Assembly (NCBI GenBank): GCA_030674185.1
Contig: CM060312.1
Location: forward strand, 25,735,859-25,799,858
Length of the DNA: 64,000 nucleotides
Reading direction: 5' to 3'
Source of the DNA: Monoplex corrugatus
Taxonomy: Eukaryota > Mollusca > Gastropoda > Littorinimorpha > Ranellidae
Shown: positions 23,666 through 35,550 of the stretch, one piece after another
How positions within the stretch are numbered: position 1 is the first letter of the stretch
Layout of the letters: every line of letters begins with the position of its first letter
Made by a program: the position numbers and the translations under genes
The notes under the pieces: generated by a model
Database searches by the model: none
Told to the model about the DNA's origin: nothing
The model's input: only the letters and a program-made list of their open reading frames with translations

Positions 23666-24740
23666 AGTTTCTCGGGATGATTTACTTCCAGACTTACGTG
23701 AAACGCGTTCAGAACTGTCTGGGCGCAACAGATCCTACGTGACCGAATTTCGAAACCCATTTCTGCGATTGTCTCCTCTGGAAAGTGTTCTGCATAATGA
23801 GTTTATATTGGAACTGACAAGAAAACAGCCTCCGCCAAGAGCACCAGCTTCCACCCCTTATATCTTAAAAAGAGCGATCGACCCGTCGTACGTAGCACAC
23901 AAATCTGCCCTTGCGTTTGTGTGTGATGCGTGTGTGTGTTGTTTGTTTTACTCGTGTGTCTACCACTGAATTCAGAAAAGATACGGTCGCTCCTGTTTAC
24001 TGTATTTTTGTCTTTTTTTCCAGTCTTTGTTAGAGGAAATCTGAGAATATGAGCAGTTGAATTAAAACAAGCAAACAAACGAATTTGGAAAAAAAAGCTG
24101 AAAAGAAAATTCCACGACGACACGAGACATTTCAGGAAGTCATATCAGAATTAGAAATTTGATCAGCCAATTTGTGAAGATCGCAATACTCCGTGCTTAT
24201 ATGTTATATTGTCTATATCTTAGTTATTATATATTACTATATATTTATAGATATATATATATATATATATATAATGTAAGTGTGTGTTTGTGTGTTCATC
24301 CATTTATTTATTTATTCATTTGTTGTTGTTTCACCTATCATGTTAATATTGTTCTTTAAACTACTGTTCTGTTTACTTTTGGTTTTCCATCAGTAAAATA
24401 GGAAATTGTTAATGGTTCTTTTTTCTTCTAGACGGTTTTCCTTTATTAGCACTACCACCAGCGTCACCACCAAATGAAGTGACAAGTGACATGTAGTCTC
24501 TATTGCTGTCTATTGGTATTGAACTTTTGACACATTGCAATGACATCAAGTGCTTGAGAAAACTGCTTCACCTGTCCTGCCTCGAGCCTAAGATCAACGA
24601 GTAGACTGCGACAGGACAGGAAATCTGTAAGAATATATGAAAAATAATAGAAATAAAAAAAAGTCTTCAGCAAGCGTGACAAAAAACTCCCATTCATAAA
24701 AACAAATGATTTGATAGAACTGACCGTTTCGTATGAACGT
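23666..24740. other. Unassigned sequence with small AT tract
   Basis: (AT)n at 24251-24273. No gene or repeat otherwise supported. The GTAAGA at 24628 has a stop within about 15 codons upstream in the LRR phase, so it was not taken as an exon. Confidence 0.45.
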
Positions 24741-24744
24741 AGAA

Positions 24745-24990
24745 TGGAGGTAGCCCTATCTACAAGACTGAGAAGTATGCCTGTTTAGCCAGCAACTTGA
24801 GGAAATCGGCTTTAAAGCCAAAGTTCTCGCCATAAGTGTTGGAGCAAGGGGGTTGATAGGCAAATCAGCCTATGACCACATGAAAGAACTCTTGATTTTT
24901 GGGAAGTAGAGGGCCAGAACCTTAAAGACAATAGTAGAAGCAGTTAAAAAGTGTTCCAGCTGGATCTGGTCTTGGAGGAACAAAAGCGAA
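24745..24990 (+). pseudogene. LINE C-terminal fragment (family H), plus copy
   Basis: Fragment reading EKYACLASNLRKSALKPK, then after shifts GARGL-like and EAVKKCSSWIWSWRNK. It matches the minus-strand copy at 55995-56330. In animal LINE proteins this block (KY..L…EVGARGF…A…SSWIW) lies near the C-terminus. Several frameshifts, no complete frame. Confidence 0.6.
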
Positions 24991-26050
24991 CTTCATTTGG
25001 CGTAAATTCACACACACACACGGTCTCACTAGAACCACGTGTAGAGAGGGTCCACCCCTGACAGGCAGTAGTATACATAATGTAACGAGGTACAAAAGTG
25101 TCAAAGTTGGATCGGCATAGTAGTGAAGAGAAACTTCGTGCACGCATTGCATTTGCCGAGCAATTTCTGCATATTCTGCTGGCTGTTTTATTTAGATGGG
25201 GAATTATTGTGTTGATTTGATGACGGAATTAATTCGTGATCAAATGTTCTGTATTTAACTGGAAATTGCTGCCATAGCTCTGATTTATAGTGCATCTTGC
25301 TGGACCCCCTGTTTGTGAACAAAATACATTGTTGTAGAATGTCAAAAACGCAAAAACAAAAGAATAATGAAAAGTAAACGAAACAAAACAAAACGAACAG
25401 ATGAACGAATAGTACTGAAATGAAATTACATCTGTTTGTCAGTAATAAATGTGTATCAGTTTGTATGGTTGGAAAAAATATAATGTAAAAGAAAAGGAAT
25501 GCCTGTACTTTAGCTTGTCTCGTGTATCAAACAAGAGATCAGATGTCATTGTATGCCCTCGCTAGTGTCTTATTTCTCCTTTACATATCAATGATTATGT
25601 CAATCTTGCGTCGTGGCTGTCATCTTTCAGTTGTGTGTTTTATTTTTTGCTAGTTTCTCGTGTAATTGCAGGCGGTGTTTTTCTTGTTGTATTTGGTAAA
25701 TGACTGGTGAGTTTCCAAGGTTCTTGCCATTGTAAAATGGCGTGTCGTATTGTTCTGTTTTGTCTCATATTTCTCGTGCTTTTGCGTATCTATCCTTTTA
25801 TTTGTTTGTTTGTTTATTTATTGTTTATTTATTCAAAGTATTTGTGCAGCGTTCTGTGTCGTTAATTAATTATGTTTCTATTTATTTATGTGTACAGTTA
25901 CATATTCATTTACTTCTTTCGTTCGGTGATTCGTTCTTTCGTTCATTCATTCGTTCTTTCGTTCTTCCGTTAATTGGTCAGTGAATAAGTTACTTAGTTG
26001 GTTGGTTCGATCGTTCGTTAGTTTTGTATTCTAAGTCGATGCACGTGATA
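24991..26050. other. Unassigned intronic sequence
   Basis: AT-rich, with TTTG/TTCG short repeats at 25800-26020 (for example gttcgttcattcattcg). No gene seen. Confidence 0.45.
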
Positions 26051-26059
26051 TTTCTGAAT

Positions 26060-26742
26060 GGAATGTGTGGCCTAGTGAGTGAAGTACATACCTAAAACGC
26101 GAGAAAGCAGGTTCGAATCATGGATTGGACAGGGATTTTCTCCCATATCTACTTCCGAGCGCCTCTTTCAGGATAAATGGTATCCCCACCTTCAAGAAAT
26201 TCTATGAGAGAAATTTCCCTTTTCTGTCACGCTTTTTGTTTCTGCCTTGTTCTTTTGCTTTCTGGCGTTTCTTTCTATCATTGTCCGCCTTGCTGGTCCA
26301 TTCACTTGTATGTGTTCTGTGGGGGCCTTCCATACTTTCCCTTAATATTAATAATTGGGTACATGTATTGATTTTTGGCTCTAAGGATATGTAATGTGCA
26401 GGAGCAAGTTTCGGTGATTTAGGCAAGTTTTGTATATGTTTTAGGGTCCTTAGCTATGTTTACATTTGTGTTCAGGTTGTTTTTTTTTTAAACCCACTGG
26501 TGATAAATTGGGTGGAATGATCCGTGTCAGAGGCATATCCCTAGATTATATGCGCGAATGCATTGATATGATGTGTACTGTGTACTTAATTTTCTTTTCC
26601 AAGTGTTTTTGTTGTTTTTTTTCCAGTGAAGAGTTGTGTACGCTTTGATATGGTTATACTTATAGCCCTGATATGGTTATAAACCCTTGCATGGTTACAG
26701 CCCTTGTATGGTTACAGGTTCTGCACAGTCGGCTGGGATTTA
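26060..26742 (+). repeat. Repeat family X, copy B, with tRNA-like head
   Basis: This copy is preceded by a tRNA-related segment with box-A-like tggcctagtgag (26068-26079) and box-B-like ggttcgaatc (26110-26119). It then runs through the shared body (ggtatccccaccttc, tatgtgttc, ttttggctc, gttttagggtcctta, gataaattg, gtacttaattttc) to agtcggctggg at about 26728. It is uninterrupted at both sites where other copies carry insertions. A tRNA head plus body and A-rich tail suggests a long SINE, which is inference from one copy. Confidence 0.7.
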
Positions 26743-26883
26743 AACACTACTACTACTACTGCTGCTGCTACCACTACTACTACTACTGTTGCTGCTACTG
26801 CTATTGCTACAATACTACTGCTACTACTACTACCTCTAGTACTACTATTACTACTACTGCTACTGCTACTAGTACTGCTACCT
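26743..26883. repeat. (CTA/CTG)n trinucleotide tract
   Basis: About 45 trinucleotide units, mainly CTA with CTG, CCA and GTA variants, occupying the position of the A/C-rich tail of repeat X. Confidence 0.95.
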
Positions 26884-27067
26884 ACATTTACTGAATCTGA
26901 AGGGGTGGTCTAGATGGTAATCTTTCCGTTGAGCGTCAAACCCAGGTTTCGTATACAGCGCGCAGTGTGCACACAAAGAGGGGAAAAAATTTCTAGAAAG
27001 ATGGTATTGCACTACGGCAACCCATTTTTCCAGGGAAGATCAGCCCCAGTTTAACATGGTAGGTCCG

Positions 27068-27235
27068 TAGTGTTTCAGTTTCTTAAGAAAGCATCTCCTT
27101 GCTGGGAATATATTCATATACACTGACGTCACAGATGCCACGTGATGGGTAACACCCAAAATATGCATTGCATAAACCCTAACCCCCCCCCCCCCCTCGC
27201 ATAAGCCGTACGCGCTGCACACTGATAATGTTTTA
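27068..27235 (+). repeat. SINE-like repeat S2, copy 1
   Basis: Begins gtgtttcagtttcttaagaaagc and contains tacactgacgtcacagatgcca. Related sequences start at 41631, 53523 and 58503. A C15 run at 27183-27197 interrupts it. The 5' landmark cagtttcagttt(c/t)t(c/t)aag is shared by a SINE common in gastropod genomes, known to me only as a pattern. Confidence 0.6.
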
Positions 27236-27467
27236 GGTCTTTTGGTTTTATTTTATGTATGTTTTCTATGTTTATCCTTGTAAAAAAAAACTACATGAAT
27301 GAATATGTGTATATATGACTGCATTGTACTAATACCCGTAGAATCCTGTCTACGGTCAGCCCAGCATACAATAACTTCTCGTTTTTTAACACAGTTTATC
27401 GTCCCCGACACCTGAAGTATCGGAGTACATCCTCTACCCTTGAGCCACAAAAACAAAATACACGCAA

Positions 27468-27583
<116 letters not shown>

Positions 27584-27779
27584 CTTTTTATCTCACTGTC
27601 TCTCTCTCCCCGTCCCTCCCCCCCCCCTTCTCTCTCAAAGTGCATGCACGAACATCTAATCTTTTTTCTTTTTGTATCGCTTACATATTACCCACCGCCT
27701 TGTTCTTCATTCTCCATCCATTTGTGTGTGTGGGGTGGGGGTTTTTTTTTTTCGTTTCATTTCTTTGATCTCTGACTCA

Positions 27780-29115
27780 GAAAGCGTCTCAGAAACTCTG
27801 TATCCCACGCTGCAGGAATCTGCGCAGTGTAATTTTTGAAATAGCACCAATCTTAGTCTGATTCATGATAGCTCATGTTTTTCCTTTCATGGTGAATTTT
27901 CGACCTGTTCCTGTGACTGACGCAAATTTTGCTCGTGAATGTATGCTTTTGGGCGTCTTAGGACTCGGATCTTCACAGAAGTAGATCGATTGTACATGTA
28001 GAATTGGCTTTACGTGGAAGTGTGCCGGCACTTTCGTTTCCCTTCACACCAGAGTGTCCAGGACAGTAAATCCACGTGGACGTTTGTAGATTTGTATAGT
28101 TCATTGTTTCTTGCCGGTCCTATTTCACTCTCCATTCCGTTGAAGTAGGTTCATCGAATCAGTAAGGATGAAGGATTGACTGTCTTTTATCACATCATCT
28201 ACGAACTGTTTTTTATCAAATCATCTACGATTTCAAAGCATGCGTGACTACCTCAGTTTCCATTGTGATGTTATATGTAGCATTTCTTTCATGTATAGTG
28301 CTTCCTTTCCGTTTGGCAGTGAAGCCCCGTCAAGATTTCTTGGTTACTGAGCCATCAGTGTATATGACATCTTTGGGGTTGTAGTTTATTCGTTTGAGTA
28401 GTCTGATTCTGCGTCAGTATCACCTTCCGGCCATTGACGTCAGTGCTTTCCGAGATTTTTTGGTATGACTAGTTTGTACAGGCCTTTGAAACAGTTCGGG
28501 TAATTTCCACTGTTCTTTTGACCTTATAGCTCTCTATTAAATGCCATACTTGCTGAGTGCATTCTTCTTCGTATCTCATTCATGATTTTCCATGCTGTAG
28601 TCGATTGCTTTTTATTGCTTTGACAATCTTTTGAGGTGGATTTTCCAGGTGTTCCAGGGCTCTGAACATTGCATTTACTCTTTCTACTTTCTTATCTTCA
28701 TCTTATTGTACTGTGGAAAGGTCAAACAGAAACTGCCTACTTTTCGTGTGTGAGTGTATGTGTGGGGAGGGGTCCTTTGCGCTTCCAAGAATTATGCTCA
28801 TTGCTTTATTGTAACTTGAAATGGCTGGAATAAATGTCGTTCACTGCTTTTGGTTGCCATTGCTTTAAAGATAGATAGGACTAGAGTAATGGTTTGAACA
28901 TGTCATCATTCTGTGAAAACGTAGCGCAAGTTCTTTGTTCATTTAGTATTGGTTTCCTTGACAGTAACTGGTGAAGTGCTTAATAGTACCTGTTCTTTGG
29001 CAGGGTTGACTTTATATCCAGTTTCTTGCACCACCGATCTACGTTGTCTAACTGTTCATGGATTGCTTTGTTTGTTTGTTTTTTCTTCTAGTATACACTT
29101 ATCTGTCATAGATGA
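27780..29115 (-). pseudogene. Decayed LINE with RNase H domain (family F)
   Basis: Minus strand. At 28250-28400 it reads NPKDVIYTDGSVTKKS, a stop, then RGFTAKRKGS and METEVVTHALKS, which are the first Asp and the Glu regions of RNase H. At about 28000-28060 it reads WIYCPGHSGVKGNESA, the C-terminal RNase H motif. To the right (28600-29000) are RT C-terminal pieces such as SSYNKAMSIILGSAK and VNAMFRALEHLENPPQKIVK. Many stops and frameshifts. An RNase H downstream of RT places it in the I/R1/LOA-type group, unlike the RTE and L2 copies here. Confidence 0.7.
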
Positions 29116-30300
29116 GCCTATTGTCGGCAGCTAGGGTTTTGAAGCGCTATTGTTTTTTCGGCCGTGTTTAAGTCCAGAGGATCGCCCGAAAAAGCGTGCC
29201 GGTGTGCCAGTTTCCTGGTTTGTTATATTTCAGAGTTTGTCATACCTGACATCTGATTGATGTATGTGAAATGTAGGTAAGACATGTTTACAACATCACC
29301 TTTTATGGACTTTTTTTCTGGCTGAACCTGATTGTTAAAGGGTTGGGGGGGGGGAGGGGAGGGGGGAAGGTATATAGAGCGGAAAATTAGCCCACATGAA
29401 TAACACATTTACAACATGAATACACATATCATAAAAATGTTACAGAGTAATCTTTTCAGGCAAAGAAACTAAATGTCATGTTCAGCTGCATGAAGCGGAA
29501 TCTTTATGATACGCCAGTTTTCTTGTTTACAGCTTGGCGGATGGTTTTAAAACATATTTTCATACAATTTCGCCCACTTACAGCCACAAGAGTATTATTT
29601 TTCAGAGAAAAATGTCTTCGTAAGGCTGCTTCATACAATTACCAAAGTACAAGCAGATTTTACCGCTGTAAATGGTGGGGTCCAGACACACAAAAGTTCA
29701 CCCGTACATAAAGTGCCTCTGGTAATTGCAGCCCACGATCAAAAAATAAATTCGCACCAAAATGTCATGCCTGCTGTGTTGCAGTAGTGCGTTTTCATTA
29801 ATGTTTTCAAACTTGAAAAAAAAATGGTGCTGAATTATCTCATTATGCACCACTAGTCCGCAATATGGTAAGACCGTAAAGCCAAAATGGCGCGATTGTA
29901 TGGGATGTTGGCCATTTGGCGTCGATTTTCAGGTCGAATAATTTCTTTTGACCTACATGTAGACGAGCTGCTGTGCAGAAACTGCGCAACCTTAGGGGGA
30001 GAAGGGCAGGGTATAAAGTACACATCGAAGAAAAATGTTTTTTTCTTTCAATTGACTCGTTATCAATAAGTGGACTGTACAAATCTTGGTATCGTTCCTT
30101 TTATTTGATACTACAGTGATCTGAAAAAAAGTTTTTTCTTTTGAACTGTTACCAAACTTTCATTATGCCATTGTCACCAAAAGATGAATAAAGAAGCAAA
30201 TGAATGAATAAATACATGGAAAAAGAAAGAAATAAAAAAAAAGAAAGAAACATGTCAATAAACTAAAGAGAGAAAAATATCAATGAACTCTAGTAAAATG
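29116..30300. other. Unassigned intronic sequence
   Basis: A G-run at 29344-29366. Short open frames (29478-29711 plus, 29843-30082 minus) have no recognisable motifs and no credible splice structure. Confidence 0.45.
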
Positions 30301-30306
30301 TAATGG

Positions 30307-30573
30307 TTGGCCTGTATCTCTGAGAGTATGAAGTTTAGAGGGGTTTTTTTTCAGGGAAGATTCATCGCACTTGGACAATTCCAGATGCCCTCCATAGAAA
30401 TCTGCCAGCAATTATCTGACCGATTTGCAGAGTCCACACAAAACCTTATGCGCTGTCAAGATCTTGAAATGGGAGGGGGAACGGGACCTGTGAAGTATCG
30501 ACACCTCCAGAATGGCTGGAGCATCAAGATGGGAAGCGAAGGAGCCAACTTTTATTTTGGGGGATGCTATTGA
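30307..30573 (+). CDS. Unrecognised 88-codon open frame
   Basis: I do not recognise this product. The part after the T-rich acceptor-like site (ttttttttcag at about 30354) is compositionally unlike the surrounding AT-rich DNA and reads IALGQFQMPSIEICQQLSDR, ESTQNLMRCQDLEMG, GPVKYRHLQNGW and MGSEGANFYFGGCY before TGA. It could be a terminal exon, a captured gene fragment or part of an unfamiliar transposon. It is not LRR-like and is not in the phase series of the LRR exons. Confidence 0.3.
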   Translation: MACISESMKFRGVFFQGRFIALGQFQMPSIEICQQLSDRFAESTQNLMRCQDLEMGGGTGPVKYRHLQNGWSIKMGSEGANFYFGGCY

Positions 30574-30708
30574 ACTCGAAACATAAGATCTTGAGTCCGT
30601 GGCTCAGTCAGAATTCAGTTTGCGTCTTTAAAAAAATATCTGGCCCTCACTGACCTACTCTGCTGTCTCAAGTATCGTTGTCAGTGTTTCCTACTGGTTT
30701 TATTTCTC

Positions 30709-30775
30709 AGGGTCCCAGGAATTTTTTTTAAGAGAAACTGGTTCCATGGCTTTATGGAAAGAACCAGCTGACCCT
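30709..30775. repeat. Short hairpin-forming inverted repeat
   Basis: Begins agggtc and ends gaccct, with an inner complementary pair ctggttc … gaaccag around a 12-bp loop. A partial echo (cagggtcagcattacc) follows at about 30818. It could be a small MITE-like relic. Confidence 0.5.
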
Positions 30776-30899
30776 CGTAACCCCGAAGTCATTGGTAAGC
30801 AGTTGAAGGAACCATAGCTTTTCTCAGGGTCAGCATTACCAGACCGGTAGCCATCTCGTCTCTTTCGTTGGCTGACCTTCCTTAACCTTGACCAGGGTC

Positions 30900-30990
30900 A
30901 GGCACTCCTATAAAAGCCCATTAGCCCAGCTGTTAGAGTGCCATGCTCCATCACAAGGGTTGTGGGTTCAGCCCTCGGGCGGGCGATTTT
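30900..30990 (+). repeat. tRNA-like sequence (SINE head or tRNA pseudogene)
   Basis: tagcccagctgttagagtg resembles box A and the D loop, tgtgggttcagccc resembles box B with one base missing. No cloverleaf with paired acceptor ends could be drawn, so it is not called a functional tRNA. Confidence 0.5.
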
Positions 30991-31219
30991 TTTTTATTTT
31001 GGATCTTCTCCACCACATGATACTAGTAGCGTTAGTACATATAGAATTAATGCCGAATATAAAGACACTGTCTTGACAAACTGAAACTATAGCTGGGTGG
31101 ATTTCTGGATCTGGAATTGAACCTGCGTGCTTAGAGTAGAAGGTGGGAGGTCTCAGTCTGCGCCGAATTATTGGTTATTTCCTACTTGCCATGTTGTCAG
31201 TATCTCGTTAGTGATTTGA

Positions 31220-34200
31220 TTGTTGTTGTTTTTTCTTTGGTCCGTTGTAAATGTTGTGTGGTTTGTTTGTTGTTTTTTTCTTTGGTCCATTATAAATGTT
31301 CTGTGGTTTGTTTGTTGTTTTTTTCTTTGGTCCGTTGTAAATGTTCTGTGGTTTGTTTGTTTTTTTTTTCTTTGGTCCGTTGTAAATGTTCTGTGGTTTG
31401 TTTGTTTTTTTTTTCTTTGGTCCGTTGTAAATGTTCTGTGGTTTGTTGTTGTTTTTTTTTTCTTTGGTCCGTTGTAAATGTTCTGTGGTTTGTTGTTGTT
31501 GTTTTTTTCTTTGGTCCGTTGTAAATGTTCTGTGGTTTGTTTGTTTTTTTTCTTTGGTCCGTTGTAAATGTTCTGTGGTTTGTTTTTTTTCTTTGGTCCG
31601 TTATAAATGTTCTGTGGTTTGTTTATTTCTTTGGTCCGTTATAAATGTTCTGTGGTTTGTTTGTTTCTTTGGTCCGTTATAAATGTTCTGTGGTTTGTTT
31701 ATTTCTTTGGTCCGTTGTAAATGTTCTGTGGTTTGTTTTTTTCTTTGGTCCGTTATAAATGTTCTGTGGTTTGTTTTTTTCTTTGGTCCGTTATAAATGT
31801 TCTGTGGTTTGTTTTTTTCTTTGGTCCGTTATAAATGTTCTGTGGTTTGTTTGTTTATTTCTTTGGTCCGTTATAAATGTTCTGTGGTTTGTTTGTTTAT
31901 TTCTTTGGTCCGTTGTAAATGTTCTGTGGTTTGTTTGTTTATTTCTTTGGTCCGTTATAAATGTTCTGTGGTTTGTTTTGTTTATTTCTTTGGTCCGTTG
32001 TAAATGTTCTGTGGTTTGTTTGTTTATTTCTTTGGTCCGTTATAAATGTTCTGTGGTTTGTTTGTTTATTTCTTTGGTCCGTTGTAAATGTTCTGTGGTT
32101 TGTTTTTTTCTTTGGTCCGTTATAAATGTTCTGTGGTTTGTTTGTTTATTTCTTTGGTCCGTTGTAAATGTTCTGTGGTTTGTTTTTTTCTTTGGTCCGT
32201 TATAAATGTTCTGTGGTTTGTTTGTTTATTTCTTTGGTCCGTTGTAAATGTTCTGTGGTTTGTTTTTTTCTTTGGTCCGTTATAAATGTTCTGTGGTTTG
32301 TTTGTTTATTTCTTTGGTCCGTTGTAAATGTTCTGTGGTTTGTTTGTTTATTTCTTTGGTCCGTTATAAATGTTCTGTGGTTTTTTGTTTTTTTTCTTTG
32401 GTCCGTTATAAATGTTCTGTGGTTTGTTTGTTTTTTTTTTTGGTCCGTTATAAATGTTGTGTGGTTTGTTTGTTTTTTTCTTTGGCCCGTTATAAATGTT
32501 GTGTGGTTTGTTTGTTTTTTTCTTTGGTCCGTTGTAAATGTTCTGTGGTTTGTTTGTTTATTTCTTTGGTCCGTTATAAATATTCTGTGGTTTGTTTATT
32601 TCTTTGGTCCGTTGTAAATGTTCTGTGGTTTGTTTGTTTATTTCTTTGGTCCGTTATAAATGTTCTGTGGTTTGTTTATTTCTTTGGTCCGTTGTAAATG
32701 TTCTGTGGTTTGTTTGTTTATTTCTTTGGTCCGTTATAAATATTCTGTGGTTTGTTTATTTCTTTGGTCCGTTGTAAATGTTCTGTGGTTTTTTTTTTTT
32801 CTTTGGTCCGTTATAAATGTTCTGTGGTTTTTTTGTTTTTTTCTTTGGTCCGTTGTAAATGTTCTGTGGTTTGTTTGTTGTTTTTTTTGGTCCGTTATAT
32901 ATGTTCTGTGGTTTGTTTGTTTTTTTTCTTTGGTCCGTTGTAAATGTTGTGTGGTTTGTTGTTGTTTTTTTCTTTGGTCCGTTATAAATGTTCTGTGGTT
33001 TGTTGTTGTTTTTTTCTTTGGTCCGTTATAAATGTTCTGTGGTTTGTTGTTGTTTTTTTTCTTTGGTCCGTTATAAATGTTCTGTGGTTTGTTTGTTTTT
33101 TTCTTTCGTCCGTTGTAAATGTTCTGTGGTTTGTTGTTGTTTTTTTCTTTGGTCCGTTATAAATGTTGTGTGGTTTGTTTGTTTTTTTCTTTGGTCCGTT
33201 ATAAATGTTCTGTGGTTTGTTTGTTTTTTTCTTTGGTCTGTTGTAAATGTTCTGTGGTTTGTTTGTTTTTTTCTTTGGTCCTTTGTAAATGTTCTGTGGT
33301 TTGTTTGTTTTTTTCTTTGGTCCTTTGTAAATGTTCTGTGGTTTGTTGTTGTTTTTTTCTTTGGTCCGTTGTAAATGTTCTGTGGTTTGTTTGTTTTTTT
33401 CTTTGGTCCTTTGTAAATGTTCTGTGGTTTGTTTTTTTTCTTTGGTCCGTTATAAATGTTCTGTGGTTTGTTTTTTTTCTTTGGTCCGTTATAAATGTTC
33501 TGTGGTTTGTTTTTTTTCTTTGGTCCGTTGTAAATGTTCTGTGGTTTGTTTTTTTTCTTTGGTCCGTTGTAAATGTTCTGTGGTTTGTTTTTTTCTTTGG
33601 TCCGTTGTAAATGTTCTGTGGTTTGTTTTTTTCTTTGGTCCGTTGTAAATGTTCTGTGGTTTGTTTTTTTTTCTTTGGTCCGTTGTAAATGTTCTGTGGT
33701 TTGTTGTTGTTTTTTTCTTTGGTCCGTTGTAAATGTTCTGTGGTTTGTTGTTGTTTTTTTCTTTGGTCCGTTGTAAATGTTCTGTGGTTTGTTGTTGTTT
33801 TTTTCTTTGGTCCGTTGTAAATGTTCTGTGGTTTGTTTGTTTTTCTTTGGTCCGTTATAAATGTTCTGTGGTTTGTTTTTTTCTTTGGTCCGTTATAAAT
33901 GTTCTGTGGTTTGTTTGTTTGTTTTCTTTGGTCCGTTATAAATGTTCTGTGGTTTGTTTGTTTTTTTCTTTGGTCCGTTATAAATGTTCTGTGGTTTGTT
34001 GTTGTTTTTTTCTTTGGTCCGTTATAAATGTTCTGTGGTTTGTTTGTTTTTTTTCTTTGGTCCGTTATAAATGTTCTGTGGTTTGTTGTTGTTTTTTTCT
34101 TTGGTCCGTTATAAATGTTCTGTGGTTTGTTGTTGTTTTTTTCTTTGGTCCGTTGTAAATGTTCTGTGGTTTGTTTGTTTTTTTTTTCTTTGGTCCGTTA

Positions 34201-34725
34201 TAAATGTTCTGTGGTTTGTTTGGTTTTTTTTTTTTGGTCCGTTATAAATGTTCTGTGGTTTGTTTGTTTTTTTTTTTGGTCCGTTATAAATGTTCTGTGG
34301 TTTTTTTGTTTTTTTTTTTGGTCCGTTATAAATGTTCTGTGGTTTGTTTGTTTTTTTTTTTGGTCCGTTATAAATGTTCTGTGGTTTGTTTTTTTTTTTT
34401 TTTTTGGTCCGTTATAAATGTTCTGTGGTTTGTTTTTTTCTTTGGTCCGTTATAAATGTTCTGTGGTTTGTTTGTTTTTTTTCTTTGGTCCGTTATAAAT
34501 GTTCTGTGGTTTGTTTGGTGTTTTTTTTGGTCCGTTATAAATGTTCTGTGGTTTGTTTGTTTTTTTCTTTGGTCCGTTATAAATGTTCTGTGATTTGTTT
34601 GTTTTTTTTCTTTGGTCCGTTATAAATGTTCTGTGGTTTGTTTGTTTGTTTTTTTTGGTCCGTTATAAATGTTCTGTGGTTTGTTTGCTTTTTTCTTTGG
34701 TCCGTTGTAAATGTTCTGTGGTTTA
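31220..34725. repeat. T-rich minisatellite, ~41-bp unit, about 85 copies
   Basis: The unit reads ctttggtccgtt(g/a)taaat then gttctgtggtttgtttgttt, with a variable T run. Unit length is 37-45 bp because the T/TTTG run changes. One position alternates between ccgttGtaaat and ccgttAtaaat. At about 32074-32315 the two forms alternate regularly, giving three near-identical 80-bp higher-order units. Late units (34200-34690) mostly carry the A form. Long frames reading FSLVRYKCSVVCLF and similar are an effect of the period. The array sits inside the inferred 16.4-kb LRR intron. Confidence 0.97.
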
Positions 34726-34769
34726 ACTGACTTTGTTTTTTTTTTGTGTTTTTTTTGCTGCTATTTTCA

Positions 34770-34985
34770 TTTTCATCGCCTTGCTTACTTAATGCCAATT
34801 ATGCCATTATTGTATAGGGCACCAACAAAGCTTCTCCGCTCGTCAGTTCTGGGCAAGCCTCTCAATGGAACCCCAGGTGTTTCATGGCCTTGCTGTCTCC
34901 TTCTAAAGTTTGTCGCCAGGTGTTCATCAGTTTCGGTCTCTTAATGTCTTCCCTCTGATGTCCAGTGAAGGGCCGTCCGGGTACC
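34770..34985 (-). pseudogene. LINE C-terminal fragment (family D), minus strand
   Basis: Minus-strand reading, with one shift: ALHWTSEG, then KLMNTWRQTLEGDSKAMKHL, then LPRTDERRSFVGALYNNGI and a stop. This corresponds to the end of the protein at 22312-23665. Confidence 0.65.
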
Positions 34986-35550
34986 TGATCCAGAAGCTGA
35001 CAATGAAGTATCATTCGCTGATAACCAAGCCATCATGAACTACGATAAAACAACTTCAAAAACATTAAAAAAAAAAAAATGCAAAAACATACAAACAGGT
35101 TAAACAAACTCCGTGAAAATCATGACAAAGACGATGAAAATCATCACTAGCCAGACAGAAGATCGTGTTAGTAGGACAAGCATCTGACAAACAAGACATC
35201 AGCACCAAAGGGAAACAACTTCACCAAACTGCAGAAATTACACACTCGGCAAACTTACCACACAGAAAAAAACAGATAGACAAATTGAGAACAGATCCCA
35301 ATCGGCGATTTGCTTGAGCTGCGAGCTTTCACTACTTCTAAATCACCCAGTTATTGACATCGAAACAAAAGTTTTTGTACCCACAGTGACAGACAGGCCA
35401 GACTTTATACAAAAGCCTTAACAGAAAGGTCACAGCGTGTGTAGTGAAATGTTTCAGAAGAGCAGCAGGCAAGACCAAAAGAGACATCATTAGAAACTGT
35501 TGGACCGCAGAGATGGATGGAAACAACACCTGTCAATCATTGCATTACAC

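Noticed and set aside
29453..29711. Acceptor-like ttttcag followed by an open + frame
   Set aside because: The frame continuous with the acceptor has an early stop, and the longer frame has no recognisable motif or donor.
30900..30990. Functional tRNA gene
   Set aside because: Box-like sequences are present but box B lacks a base and the acceptor stem does not pair. Kept only as a tRNA-like repeat.
31171..34625. Overlapping hydrophobic + frames reading like multi-pass membrane proteins
   Set aside because: They are translations of the 41-bp T-rich unit in different frames. The apparent membrane segments come from T runs.
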